This document shows positions 7,363-13,825 of a stretch of 18,934 nt of DNA, piece by piece. Source of the DNA: Burkholderiales bacterium (lineage in GTDB: Bacteria > Pseudomonadota > Gammaproteobacteria > Burkholderiales > JACMKV01); the NCBI GenBank assembly GCA_014379915.1, contig JACMKV010000009.1, positions 1 through 18,934 on the forward strand, written 5' to 3'. Each line of letters begins with the position of its first letter. Within the stretch, counting starts at the first letter, position 1. The notes beneath the pieces were generated by a model. It saw only the letters and a list, made by a program, of their open reading frames with translations. It made no database searches and was not told the DNA's origin. The position numbers and the translations under genes are program-made.

Positions 7363-7411
7363 GGCGCAACCAGCCCCTGGCCCATCGGAAAGAGCCAGGG
7401 ACGGTTGCGCC
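7363..7411. terminator. Long hairpin downstream of the small secreted protein gene
   Basis: GGCGCAACC (7363-7371) pairs perfectly with GGTTGCGCC (7403-7411). Inside it CCCTGGC (7375-7381) pairs with GCCAGGG (7394-7400), leaving a 12-nt loop and a small internal loop. It sits between the stop codon of the minus-strand secreted-protein gene (7467) and the start of the GNAT gene (7287). No T-run follows on the minus strand, so it may act as a Rho-dependent or processing barrier or an mRNA-stabilising structure rather than a classical intrinsic terminator. Confidence 0.5.
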
Positions 7412-7466
7412 GCGGTGAGCGATCTGTTGTTGGGGGATCAGAGGCGCTGCGGCGCTTGGCTCGCTA

Positions 7467-7748
7467 TTACTTTGTTCGCTTCGCGCTCTGAAGGTCGGCC
7501 GGGTGCGGATAGATATGCGATCCATAGTCATAACCCTGCGCGACACCGGCGTTCAACACCGCCGGGTGCTCGCGATTTGTATGCGCGCGCCCCAGTTTGA
7601 TGTGCGTCGGATGGGTCGGCAGCAATCCCGCTCCGGTTTGTGAGCCCGGCTGATTCAGTATGCTGCCGGGGTGAGTAGAACCAGCCGTCGCCTGATGTGC
7701 CAAACCGAGCGTTGCAAGTGCTGCCAGGGCTATCGTCAATTTTTTCAT
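7467..7748 (-). CDS. Small secreted His-rich protein of unknown function
   Basis: This is a 93-residue product. ATG at 7748 is chosen because CGGAG lies about 7 nt upstream and because it begins a textbook signal peptide, MKKLTIALAALATLGLAHQATA, with a likely signal peptidase I cut after ATA (residue 22). The predicted 71-residue mature chain has no transmembrane segment and no cysteine. It carries seven histidines, including HPTH and HIYPH, and many Gly/Pro/Thr residues. I do not recognise a family. The frame is open far upstream, but that part only shadows the LysR gene. It is divergent from the LysR gene across a 199-bp gap, so that regulator may control it. Histidine content hints at metal binding, which is speculation. 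Confidence 0.7.
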   Translation of the reverse strand: MKKLTIALAALATLGLAHQATAGSTHPGSILNQPGSQTGAGLLPTHPTHIKLGRAHTNREHPAVLNAGVAQGYDYGSHIYPHPADLQSAKRTK

Positions 7749-7908
7749 TTGTTCACTCCGTTTGTGGTCATAATTTTCTTCACGGCGGGTAAGCGTGGTA
7801 TCGGCCCTAACATAGCCGGCACCCATGCGGCAACCACCGTCCTGCCCCCAAAGCGATCCGGGGTAGAAAGAAGGATAGCCGTCTTTACTGCACTGCAACA
7901 AACGATAT

Positions 7909-7937
7909 CTTGGAGTAGTACAAGTTAGAAAAACTAA
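7909..7937 (+). promoter_or_regulatory. Palindromic operator candidates upstream of the LysR gene
   Basis: Two adjacent dyads lie just before the regulator's start codon: CTTG-N8-CAAG (7909-7912/7921-7924) and TTAG-AAAAA-CTAA (7925-7937). The second contains CTAAT, the short core described for GcvA sites, and the encoded protein is GcvA-like. The position 10 bp before the ATG fits autorepression and control of the divergent small gene. No clear -35/-10 pair was assigned. Confidence 0.5.
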
Positions 7938-7947
7938 TGCATGAGAG

Positions 7948-8895
7948 ATGAGTGATCGCCTGCCGCCGCTAAATAGCTTGCGCGCTTTCGAAGCCGCTGC
8001 CCGCCATCTCAGCCTGAAGAAAGCTGCTGAAGAACTGCACGTCTCGCCCGGCGCTATCAGCCAGCAGATTCGGACGCTTGAACGGGACCTCGGCACACAG
8101 CTGTTTCACCGTCTGACCCGAGCGCTCGAGTTGACCGAAGCTGGACGATCGTGCCTGCCGGAATTGCGCAAGGGTTTTGATAGTCTCGCTAAAGCGGTCG
8201 CCAAACTGCGGCCGGATGACAAACGCAGCGTGCTGACGGTCAGCGTAGCGCCGGCTTTCGCTGTCAAATACCTGGTTCCGCGCCTGCCGCGTTTTGCCGC
8301 GGTCCATCCGGGTGTCGAGCTACGCATTAGCGCCAGCCTCGATCTAATCGACGTTCTGCGCCACGACCCGGCGCCGGCTACCACCGCAATAGACGATTTG
8401 CGCGCGCAGGATGCCGATCTGGCGATTCGGTTCGGCACCGGCTCGTATGCCGGGTGCCAGGTCGACGAGCTCTGCTCCGATTGGGTAACGGCGTTGTGCA
8501 GCCCCGCGCTTCTGAATGGCGAGCACCCGTTGCGTCAGCCGGGTGATTTGCGCCACCACACGCTGTTGCACGACAACACGGTTTACCTGGACGAAGATCA
8601 GCTCGACTGGGCGGTCTGGCTGCAAGCCGCCGGGGTCGACGATATCGATGCGAGCCGCGGGCCGCGCTTCAATCATTCCTCGCTCGCGCTCGAAGCAGCA
8701 GCCGACAGCATGGGGGTTGCCCTCAGTCTGCCCAAGCTGGCGGCCGCGGAGCTCGCCTCGGGCCGCTTGGTTACTCCGTTCGAATTACGTCTGCCGTCAC
8801 GTTTTGCCTATTACCTGGTTTGCTCGGAGGCGAATGCGGGGCGTCCGGAGATAGCGATTTTCCGGAACTGGTTGCTCGGCGAAATGGAAACCTGA
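7948..8895 (+). CDS. LysR-family transcriptional regulator, GcvA-like
   Basis: This is a 315-residue DNA-binding regulator. The N-terminus RLPPLNSLRAFEAAARHLSL followed by the winged helix-turn-helix (AAEELHVSPGAISQQIRTLE, about residues 26-45) and LGTQLFHR is the typical LysR DNA-binding domain, very close to GcvA/AmpR-type members. The remainder is the two-lobed periplasmic-binding-protein-like effector domain, including the motif DLAIRFGTGSYAGCQVDELCSDWVTALCSP. The effector is unknown, and the usual glycine-cleavage targets of GcvA are not in this window. It is divergent from the small secreted-protein gene. Its own upstream region holds a TTAG-N5-CTAA palindrome. The ribosome binding site is weak (GAGAG). 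Confidence 0.9.
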   Translation: MSDRLPPLNSLRAFEAAARHLSLKKAAEELHVSPGAISQQIRTLERDLGTQLFHRLTRALELTEAGRSCLPELRKGFDSLAKAVAKLRPDDKRSVLTVSVAPAFAVKYLVPRLPRFAAVHPGVELRISASLDLIDVLRHDPAPATTAIDDLRAQDADLAIRFGTGSYAGCQVDELCSDWVTALCSPALLNGEHPLRQPGDLRHHTLLHDNTVYLDEDQLDWAVWLQAAGVDDIDASRGPRFNHSSLALEAAADSMGVALSLPKLAAAELASGRLVTPFELRLPSRFAYYLVCSEANAGRPEIAIFRNWLLGEMET

Positions 8896-8985
8896 TTGCG
8901 GCGTGATGCCCGCGTATGTCGCTGGCTGCCGCTTTTCTATAGAATCGAAAATGTCCCCCTGCGACAAACAAAAAGGAGATTTCCC

Positions 8986-9573
8986 ATGGAACACCAACTG
9001 CCCCCTTTACCTTACCCGATGGAAGCCCTGGCGCCGCATATCTCGCGCGAAACGCTCGAATTCCATTACGGCAAGCATCACAAAACGTATGTCGATACGC
9101 TGAACAAGTTGATCGATGGCACCAAATTTCAGGGCATGGCGCTGGAAGACGTGGTCCGTAAATCGGACGGGAAGGTTTTCAACAACGCGGCGCAGGTCTG
9201 GAATCACACATTTTTCTGGAACTGCATGGGCCCTGGCTGCGGCGGCGATCCAGGTGACGACCTGGCCGGCGCGATTCTGAACAAGTTTAAAAGCTTCAGC
9301 GAATTCAAAAAGCAGTTCAGCGAAGCCGCGGTTGGTCAGTTCGGCTCAGGATGGGCGTGGCTGGTCAGAAACAAGGACGGCTCGGTGGCAATCGAAACGA
9401 CCTCGAATGCGCTGAACCCCTTGACTTCGGACAAGACCGCGCTCTTGACCTGCGACGTCTGGGAACACGCGTATTACATCGATTACAGGAATGCGCGCGC
9501 TAAATTTCTCGAAGCGTTCTGGAGCGTCGTCAACTGGGATTTCGCTAACAAGAACTTCTCCAGTAAAGCCTGA
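8986..9573 (+). CDS. sodB: Superoxide dismutase, Fe type
   Basis: This cytoplasmic enzyme dismutates superoxide to oxygen and hydrogen peroxide. The 195-residue protein has the four metal ligands His27 (EFHYGKHH), His74 (WNHTFFW), Asp157 and His161 (DVWEHAYYIDYRNAR). Gln70 in the AAQVWNH context is the iron-type signature, where manganese enzymes place the glutamine later. The frame is open from 8896, but ATG at 8986 is 7 nt after a strong AAGGAG (8973-8978) and starts the usual MEHQLPPLPYPMEALAPHIS. A possible -10 element TATAGAAT lies at 8938-8945 without a good -35. It is 90 bp downstream of the LysR gene, probably a separate unit. Confidence 0.97.
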   Translation: MEHQLPPLPYPMEALAPHISRETLEFHYGKHHKTYVDTLNKLIDGTKFQGMALEDVVRKSDGKVFNNAAQVWNHTFFWNCMGPGCGGDPGDDLAGAILNKFKSFSEFKKQFSEAAVGQFGSGWAWLVRNKDGSVAIETTSNALNPLTSDKTALLTCDVWEHAYYIDYRNARAKFLEAFWSVVNWDFANKNFSSKA

Positions 9574-9689
9574 GCGAAGCCTGGTTCTCGCGCCTACGCG
9601 GCGGTAGCTTGTGTTAAGTCGTTAGCGAACGGGCTTGAACAATGCTGCGGCGGCGAATACCGAGGATTCAACGCCAGCGGAATTCTTGC

Positions 9690-10157
9690 CTATTTGACAT
9701 GGATTTCAAGGCGTTCGACCTTGTCGCCGGCCTTGATACCGCGGCGGCTAAACCAGCCGCGATTTACCTCGAGCGCATATAGGGCATCGCCATCAGCAGT
9801 ATGATTGTCGAGCGAGAAGGGCTTCATCTCGGCAATGTTCAAGATTCTGCCGCTGGCGTCGATGAACGCGACGGCAAGCGGCAGCGGCGTATCTTTCATC
9901 CAGATGCTGTGCGCCGCGGCCTCGTCGAATACGAACAGCATGCCCTGATTCTCGGCGAGATTTTTTCGTCGCATCAGGCCGCGGGTCCGGGAGGCGGGCG
10001 TATCCGCGACTTCCACGCGGATCGCGTATCCGCCAATCTGGATAGTCGTCTCGGGCAGCGCGTCGGCTACAGCAGGCGCGGCCCAGTTCAGCGCGGAAAG
10101 AACCGCGAAACCGGAAACCGCGCGCGCCCATTTCAGTTGAAAAAGTTCGGTCAGCAC
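9690..10157 (-). CDS. Exported DUF192-family protein
   Basis: This is a 155-residue product from the chosen start. The DUF192 core spans about residues 38-150: IQIGGYAIRVEVADTP, the SRTRGLMRRKNL segment, GMLFVFDEAAAHSIWMKDT, then LNIAEMKPFS and ALEVNRGWFSRRGIKAGD. The family is widespread, its biochemical role is unsettled, and many members are exported. GTG at 10157 is preferred. AGGA lies about 10 nt upstream, and it gives an N-terminus with a hydrophobic segment ending AAPAVADA, a plausible signal peptide. An in-frame ATG at 10292 would add 45 residues and overlap the upstream lipoprotein gene by 20 bp; it has no clear ribosome binding site but cannot be excluded. Confidence 0.85.
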   Translation of the reverse strand: MLTELFQLKWARAVSGFAVLSALNWAAPAVADALPETTIQIGGYAIRVEVADTPASRTRGLMRRKNLAENQGMLFVFDEAAAHSIWMKDTPLPLAVAFIDASGRILNIAEMKPFSLDNHTADGDALYALEVNRGWFSRRGIKAGDKVERLEIHVK

Positions 10158-10272
10158 ACAGCGGCTTCCTGAATGAGCGACCGTCCTGCCGGATTTGCCT
10201 GGTAGGCGGCCGAATATTCGAAGCGCGGCTATTTGCGGGAGCAGGACCGTTGCCCAGAGCAACGGCAGAGCG

Positions 10273-10707
10273 TTAGTTTGGCGTTTCGTCATTGTCTTCG
10301 TCGGACCCGGATTTCAGGTCATCGAAAACGACTCCCCACACCGGATGGGTGGCTTCGCTGGGGGTCAGGGTGAAGCCTCTGTCGAGGTCAAGCGCCATCG
10401 CAAATTCATCGTGGCAAAGCTTGATGTCTCCTTCTGCGCAGTATAGGAAAGCGAGGTATTTATGCGCGGTCACGCGGTCTTCGACGACATGCAGACCGGA
10501 GGCCAGCGCACTTTTCAGGTAGTACTGCGCGGACACATAATCGCCGTCCTCGTAGCGCTTGATGGCGCTGGTCAAATCCTGCTTGCCATTCCCCCAAAAT
10601 AGCGCGACGACTTCGGGGGATGGCTTGATCGCCGTTGTTGCGCAACCGGCGGCAAAGCCTGCGGCCAATAACACCAGCAGATACGCGCCCGTCAACCGAG
10701 CCCGCAT
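10273..10707 (-). CDS. TPR-like outer-membrane lipoprotein, TssQ-like
   Basis: This 144-residue protein has a signal sequence MRARLTGAYLLVLLAAGFAAG followed by Cys22 in an AAGC lipobox, so it is predicted to be lipid-anchored. The mature part is helical and TPR-like: SAIKRYEDGDYVSAQYYLKSAL, VTAHKYLAFLYCAEGDIKLC, then HDEFAMALDLDRGFTLTPSEATHPVWG. The layout (short repeat pair, AHKYLAFLYC, ending P-x-E-x-x-HP-x-WG) resembles the TssQ family of T6SS-associated lipoproteins as I recall it. No T6SS gene is in the window. ATG at 10707 is chosen because AGGA lies 7 nt upstream and the signal peptide begins there; the longer frame to 10833 reads through the palindromic element. It follows the PEGA-domain gene on the same strand. 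Confidence 0.75.
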   Translation of the reverse strand: MRARLTGAYLLVLLAAGFAAGCATTAIKPSPEVVALFWGNGKQDLTSAIKRYEDGDYVSAQYYLKSALASGLHVVEDRVTAHKYLAFLYCAEGDIKLCHDEFAMALDLDRGFTLTPSEATHPVWGVVFDDLKSGSDEDNDETPN

Positions 10708-10709
10708 CG

Positions 10710-10873
10710 AGTGTCCTGTCCCGCAAATAAACTCCATATGAAACCGGCCCTTTTTGCCCCAGGCTTCGTTGGTCGCCCTTGCAATAGTCCGGCTATTGCT
10801 TCGGGCTCCCGCCTCGCCCGGGTTAAAAATCATCCGGTTTCATTTTATGAAGCTATTTGCGGGACAGAACACT
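10710..10873. repeat. 164-bp palindromic (MITE/REP-like) element between the PEGA and lipoprotein genes
   Basis: The outer arms 10710-10747 and 10834-10873 are inverted copies with few mismatches. They share AGTGT-C/T-CTGTCCCGCAAATA at the ends and ATGAAACCGG at the inner side (10738-10747 with 10834-10843). At the exact middle, GCAATAG (10781-10787) and CTATTGC (10793-10799) form a perfect stem around TCCGG. The inner flanks also pair loosely, so the whole segment could fold into one long cruciform or hairpin. No protein is encoded. The right arm overlaps the stop codon of the PEGA gene. The left arm supplies the AGGA of the lipoprotein gene. It looks like a small non-autonomous mobile element, but no target duplication was identified. 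Confidence 0.8.
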
Positions 10874-12815
10874 AGCGAAACTGTTGGCGGATGTTGACGG
10901 TTGTCTGCGGTTCGAGCTCAACCACGGTGCGGTAGGGCGTCAAGTCGCCGTTGCGAATCTCGACGGTGTGTTTGCCAGGCTCGAGCTCAAGTCGCTGCAA
11001 CGGCGGCGAAGCGCCGTGCCTGCGGCCGTTGACGTAGACTTCGCCCCACGGCGAGACGGCAAAGGTCAGATAAGCCGGAGATTTCGGCCCGTCCGCTTCG
11101 ACTGCTGTCTTGCGCGAGGCGTAGCGGTCGCTGAGCGCTACTTTGCGCGTGCCACTGGCGGCAGACGCCGCGCGAGTCGCGTTAGCGCGGGATGGCGATT
11201 CTTTGGCGACTGCAGGTGGTTTCGAAGCTTCGACTCTGCTTCGCAGGGTCGCTGATTCCGATGCTGTTGCGACTGCTCCATTCGATGTAAGCGCGGACGC
11301 GGAGGACTTATCCATCGCCATCGACAGGGCAGGTGAAGTCGCCCTTGCCGCCCTTGCTTGAACCGCCGCCAAGCCATCGGCATCCGCCGGCGTGGTTGAA
11401 GATTCGGATGGTCCTTGCTCCGTCTTCCGAGGGGCGGGGAAGGCCATCCCACGCGGTGGCGCGATCGCCGTTTTCTGGCTGACCGGGATCAAATCGATTG
11501 GTCCGCTCAATGTCGCAGCGCTGGCCAAGACTTTCCGCGCTTGCAGATCAGGAAGCCGCGAAACCTCGGCCGACTTGCTGAGCCCGGGAATTCCGCCTTT
11601 GTAGAACAGGGAATAGTTGATCGCGACGAAAGCCAGGGCTGCAATAATGATCAACGCCAGCAAGCCGTACATCAACTTGTCATGACCTCCGCGCTCCGGT
11701 TCGCCATTCGACTCGCGGTCGGGTTGCAGCGGCACGTCGAGGTTGATGATCGGCTCACGGCGCAGGGCGTCGAAATCTGCGTTGCCTGGCTGCCGGAACG
11801 AATCGGGCGGCACGATGAAGTTGACCGGGCCCGCATCGTCCCTCTTGTCCCTCTCGCCCCGATCGTGCCGAGCGCTGACCTGCGGCGGCGGCTCGGTCCT
11901 GACAAAGCCAATGGGCGGATCGGTTCGCGCGAAATGCTGTCGCGGCTCGGCGCGCTGGATCGGTGGCTGACTTTTGCGAGGCGTTTGCTGCCTACTGGGT
12001 TCGGTTGGGGGTGTGCGTTCGGGCGGACGTGTCGGTTCCGTCAGCCGGGTTTGCTGTATCGATCGGATCCGCTCCGCTGGCGCCGGTTGCGTGCGTTGCG
12101 GCTCGGCTTTAACAGCAGGCGTAACAGCAGGCGCGGTTGGCGCGGCAGCCGGCTTTTCGAAGGGCTGACGCGGCTGCGCTCTTTCCCGTTCGATGCTTTG
12201 ACTGGACGGACTTCTTTCAGGCTGTTGCTGCGGCTGCGGTAGCGGTTTGGGCGGGGCTTCGGGTGATGGCGCCAGATACTGTTCGCGCAGACCGGCGAGC
12301 GCGTCGTCGAGGTAGCCCGTCTCTTCGCTGACCTCGGGATTCGCTGGGGCTGCGGGCAGATACGGATCGGCGTACTCTTCGATCAGACGAAACGCGCGCT
12401 CCCATTCCACGGGTGTATAAGCACCGGCCAGTTTGGCTGCGATCAACTTCTCCGCGTGTTCGCGGTTGAGTGCACCGAGCTGGTTCAGGGCAGAAAAGTT
12501 GAACGCAGTTTGGTCCTGATAAAGCGCACGAAACAGATTGGCGAGGATCCGGCTGGATTCGATGTCATCGTTCTCGATAATCAGCGTGCAAACCGTGAGC
12601 AGATAGCCGCGCGGAAAGCGCGGCTTGGTAGCTTCGTTAAGCCCCGGACGCGTCGGCGGATCGGATCTCTTGAGATCTCCGTGGCCAGCAACATTTTTTT
12701 GCGCGTGCGAAGCGGCGCCAGCCGCAGCGGCTTTTTCCGACGCTTTATCGGTGGTTTTGGGCTCGCCCGAGCCCGGGCTTCTTGGATCGCCCGTGTCGAA
12801 TATAGTGAAGTCCAT
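10872..12815 (-). CDS. Single-pass membrane protein with Pro/Gln-rich linker and C-terminal PEGA domain
   Basis: I recognise no named gene for this 647-residue protein. Residues 1-65 are low-complexity Gly/Ala/Lys/Pro. Residues 66-155 are a compact, probably helical domain (YLLTVCTLIIENDDIESSRI onwards, ending AFRLIEEYADPYLP). Residues 180-330 are a very Pro/Gln/Arg-rich spacer. A transmembrane helix is at about 381-400 (LMYGLLALIIIAALAFVAIN). Residues 405-575 are Ala/Ser-rich and likely extended. Residues 580-647 form a PEGA-type beta domain (AVSPWGEVYVNGRRHGASPP, LEPGKHTVEIRNGDL). Topology is probably N-terminus in the cytoplasm, PEGA in the periplasm. No good ribosome binding site precedes ATG at 12815. 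It is followed by the TPR-like lipoprotein, suggesting an envelope-spanning pair. Its composition makes overlapping frames on the + strand look long; those are shadows. Confidence 0.8.
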   Translation of the reverse strand: MDFTIFDTGDPRSPGSGEPKTTDKASEKAAAAGAASHAQKNVAGHGDLKRSDPPTRPGLNEATKPRFPRGYLLTVCTLIIENDDIESSRILANLFRALYQDQTAFNFSALNQLGALNREHAEKLIAAKLAGAYTPVEWERAFRLIEEYADPYLPAAPANPEVSEETGYLDDALAGLREQYLAPSPEAPPKPLPQPQQQPERSPSSQSIERERAQPRQPFEKPAAAPTAPAVTPAVKAEPQRTQPAPAERIRSIQQTRLTEPTRPPERTPPTEPSRQQTPRKSQPPIQRAEPRQHFARTDPPIGFVRTEPPPQVSARHDRGERDKRDDAGPVNFIVPPDSFRQPGNADFDALRREPIINLDVPLQPDRESNGEPERGGHDKLMYGLLALIIIAALAFVAINYSLFYKGGIPGLSKSAEVSRLPDLQARKVLASAATLSGPIDLIPVSQKTAIAPPRGMAFPAPRKTEQGPSESSTTPADADGLAAVQARAARATSPALSMAMDKSSASALTSNGAVATASESATLRSRVEASKPPAVAKESPSRANATRAASAASGTRKVALSDRYASRKTAVEADGPKSPAYLTFAVSPWGEVYVNGRRHGASPPLQRLELEPGKHTVEIRNGDLTPYRTVVELEPQTTVNIRQQFR

Positions 12816-12843
12816 CGCGAGAATCGAAAGCTGGAATGCCGAT

Positions 12844-12869
12844 AAATCGGCGTTGAAAATCGGCGTTGA
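12844..12869. repeat. Tandem 13-bp repeat upstream of the PEGA gene
   Basis: AAATCGGCGTTGA is present twice back to back (12844-12856 and 12857-12869), about 29 bp before the start codon at 12815 on the minus strand. In that orientation it lies where promoter or operator sequence is expected. It may be a paired regulator site or a replication-slippage duplication. The rest of the 12816-13004 gap shows no gene. Confidence 0.6.
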
Positions 12870-13004
12870 ATTATATCGCGGCTAACGCACCGCTCCCCAG
12901 ACTACCCGGAGTTATTTAACTGCCTTCCCTGGTTGAATAGAGCCCGCTGCGCCTGAAAGGTTCTCATTCGCTCCGCCGCCGTCCTGCTATCCCAGGCTTT
13001 CCGC

Positions 13005-13376
13005 TTACGCGACTGCGCACGCCCAGGCAGCGATCGCCGTCAGGATCGCATCGACTTCTCCAATAGCCGGAGTCAGTTTGATCCTGACCGTAGTGTGGCG
13101 TTTTTCGATGTCGGCGAGCAGCGCCGGGACATCCTGCTTCAAATGCCCGCCGCGCGCGAAGAACACCGGAATCACGGTAATCGCCTCGATGCCGCGATTT
13201 GCCAGCTTCGCGATCGCGTCGGGCAACGAGGGCTGCATGATTTCGAGAAACGCGAGTTCGACCGGAATGACGGGCTTTCTCGCCGCAATCATGCGCTGCA
13301 GTTTATGAAACGGCTCGGCCCATTCGGCATCACGAGCGCCGTGTGCGAACAACACGATGGCTTCGGCTTCCGCCAT
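13005..13376 (-). CDS. cbiX: CbiX/SirB-type sirohydrochlorin chelatase family protein
   Basis: This short chelatase is 123 residues, the size of CbiX-small. The family inserts iron or cobalt into sirohydrochlorin. The two metal-handling histidines are present: His12 in VLFAHGARD and His78 in PVFFARGGHLKQDVP. The central VELAFLEIMQPSLPDAI also fits. ATG at 13376 shares one base with the dut stop codon (TGATG), so translation is probably coupled and the longer frame back to 13535 is a dut shadow. With iron as the metal it would complete siroheme, needed by NirB 9 kb away, although the precorrin-2 dehydrogenase step is not seen in this window. Substrate and metal are inferred, not shown. Confidence 0.85.
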   Translation of the reverse strand: MAEAEAIVLFAHGARDAEWAEPFHKLQRMIAARKPVIPVELAFLEIMQPSLPDAIAKLANRGIEAITVIPVFFARGGHLKQDVPALLADIEKRHTTVRIKLTPAIGEVDAILTAIAAWACAVA

Positions 13377-13825
13377 CAGTGTTGCCCGGTGCTGCCGAAA
13401 CCAAGCGCGCCGCGCATGCTCTCGACGAAGTCGTCGACGACGTTGAAGCGGGCTTGCAGCACCGGCACAATGATGAGTTGGGCGATGCGTTCCATCGGCT
13501 GCAGCTCGAAAGCCTGATCGCTGCGGTTCCAGCACGACACCATCAGCTGCCCCTGATAATCCGAATCGATCAGGCCAACCAGATTCCCGAGCACGACGCC
13601 GTGCTTATGACCAAGCCCGGAGCGCGGCAGGATGATGGCGGCTAAGGTCGGATCGGCCAGGTGGATGGCGAGCCCGGTCGGTATCAGTTCGGCGCGGCCG
13701 GGCGCAAGCCGCAGCGGCGCTTCGATGCACGCGCGAAGGTCGAGGCCAGCGGAGCCTGGCGTCGCATAAGCAGGCGGCGCGGCGCGCAGGCGTTCGTCGA
13801 GGAGTTTGATGTCGATTCGGGTCAC
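13376..13825 (-). CDS. dut: Deoxyuridine 5'-triphosphate nucleotidohydrolase (dUTPase)
   Basis: dUTPase hydrolyses dUTP to dUMP and pyrophosphate, keeping uracil out of DNA and feeding thymidylate synthesis. The 149-residue trimeric-type chain shows the conserved motifs in order: PGSAGLDLRA (23-32), LPRSGLGHKHG (about 66-76), GLIDSDYQGQL with the catalytic aspartate region, a QLIIVPV segment, and the C-terminal RGALGFGSTGQH. The start is GTG at 13825, overlapping the coaBC stop by 4 bp (GTGA). The coaBC-dut order is common in proteobacteria. All motifs are intact. Confidence 0.96.
   Translation of the reverse strand: MTRIDIKLLDERLRAAPPAYATPGSAGLDLRACIEAPLRLAPGRAELIPTGLAIHLADPTLAAIILPRSGLGHKHGVVLGNLVGLIDSDYQGQLMVSCWNRSDQAFELQPMERIAQLIIVPVLQARFNVVDDFVESMRGALGFGSTGQH

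Noticed and set aside
10708..10833. N-terminal extension of the lipoprotein gene
   Set aside because: It would be translated from the palindromic element and would bury the signal peptide and lipobox 42 residues inside the protein.
11415..12242. 275-codon + strand frame inside the PEGA gene
   Set aside because: Arg/Gly-rich shadow of the Pro/Gln-rich linker region; no family resemblance and no ribosome binding site.
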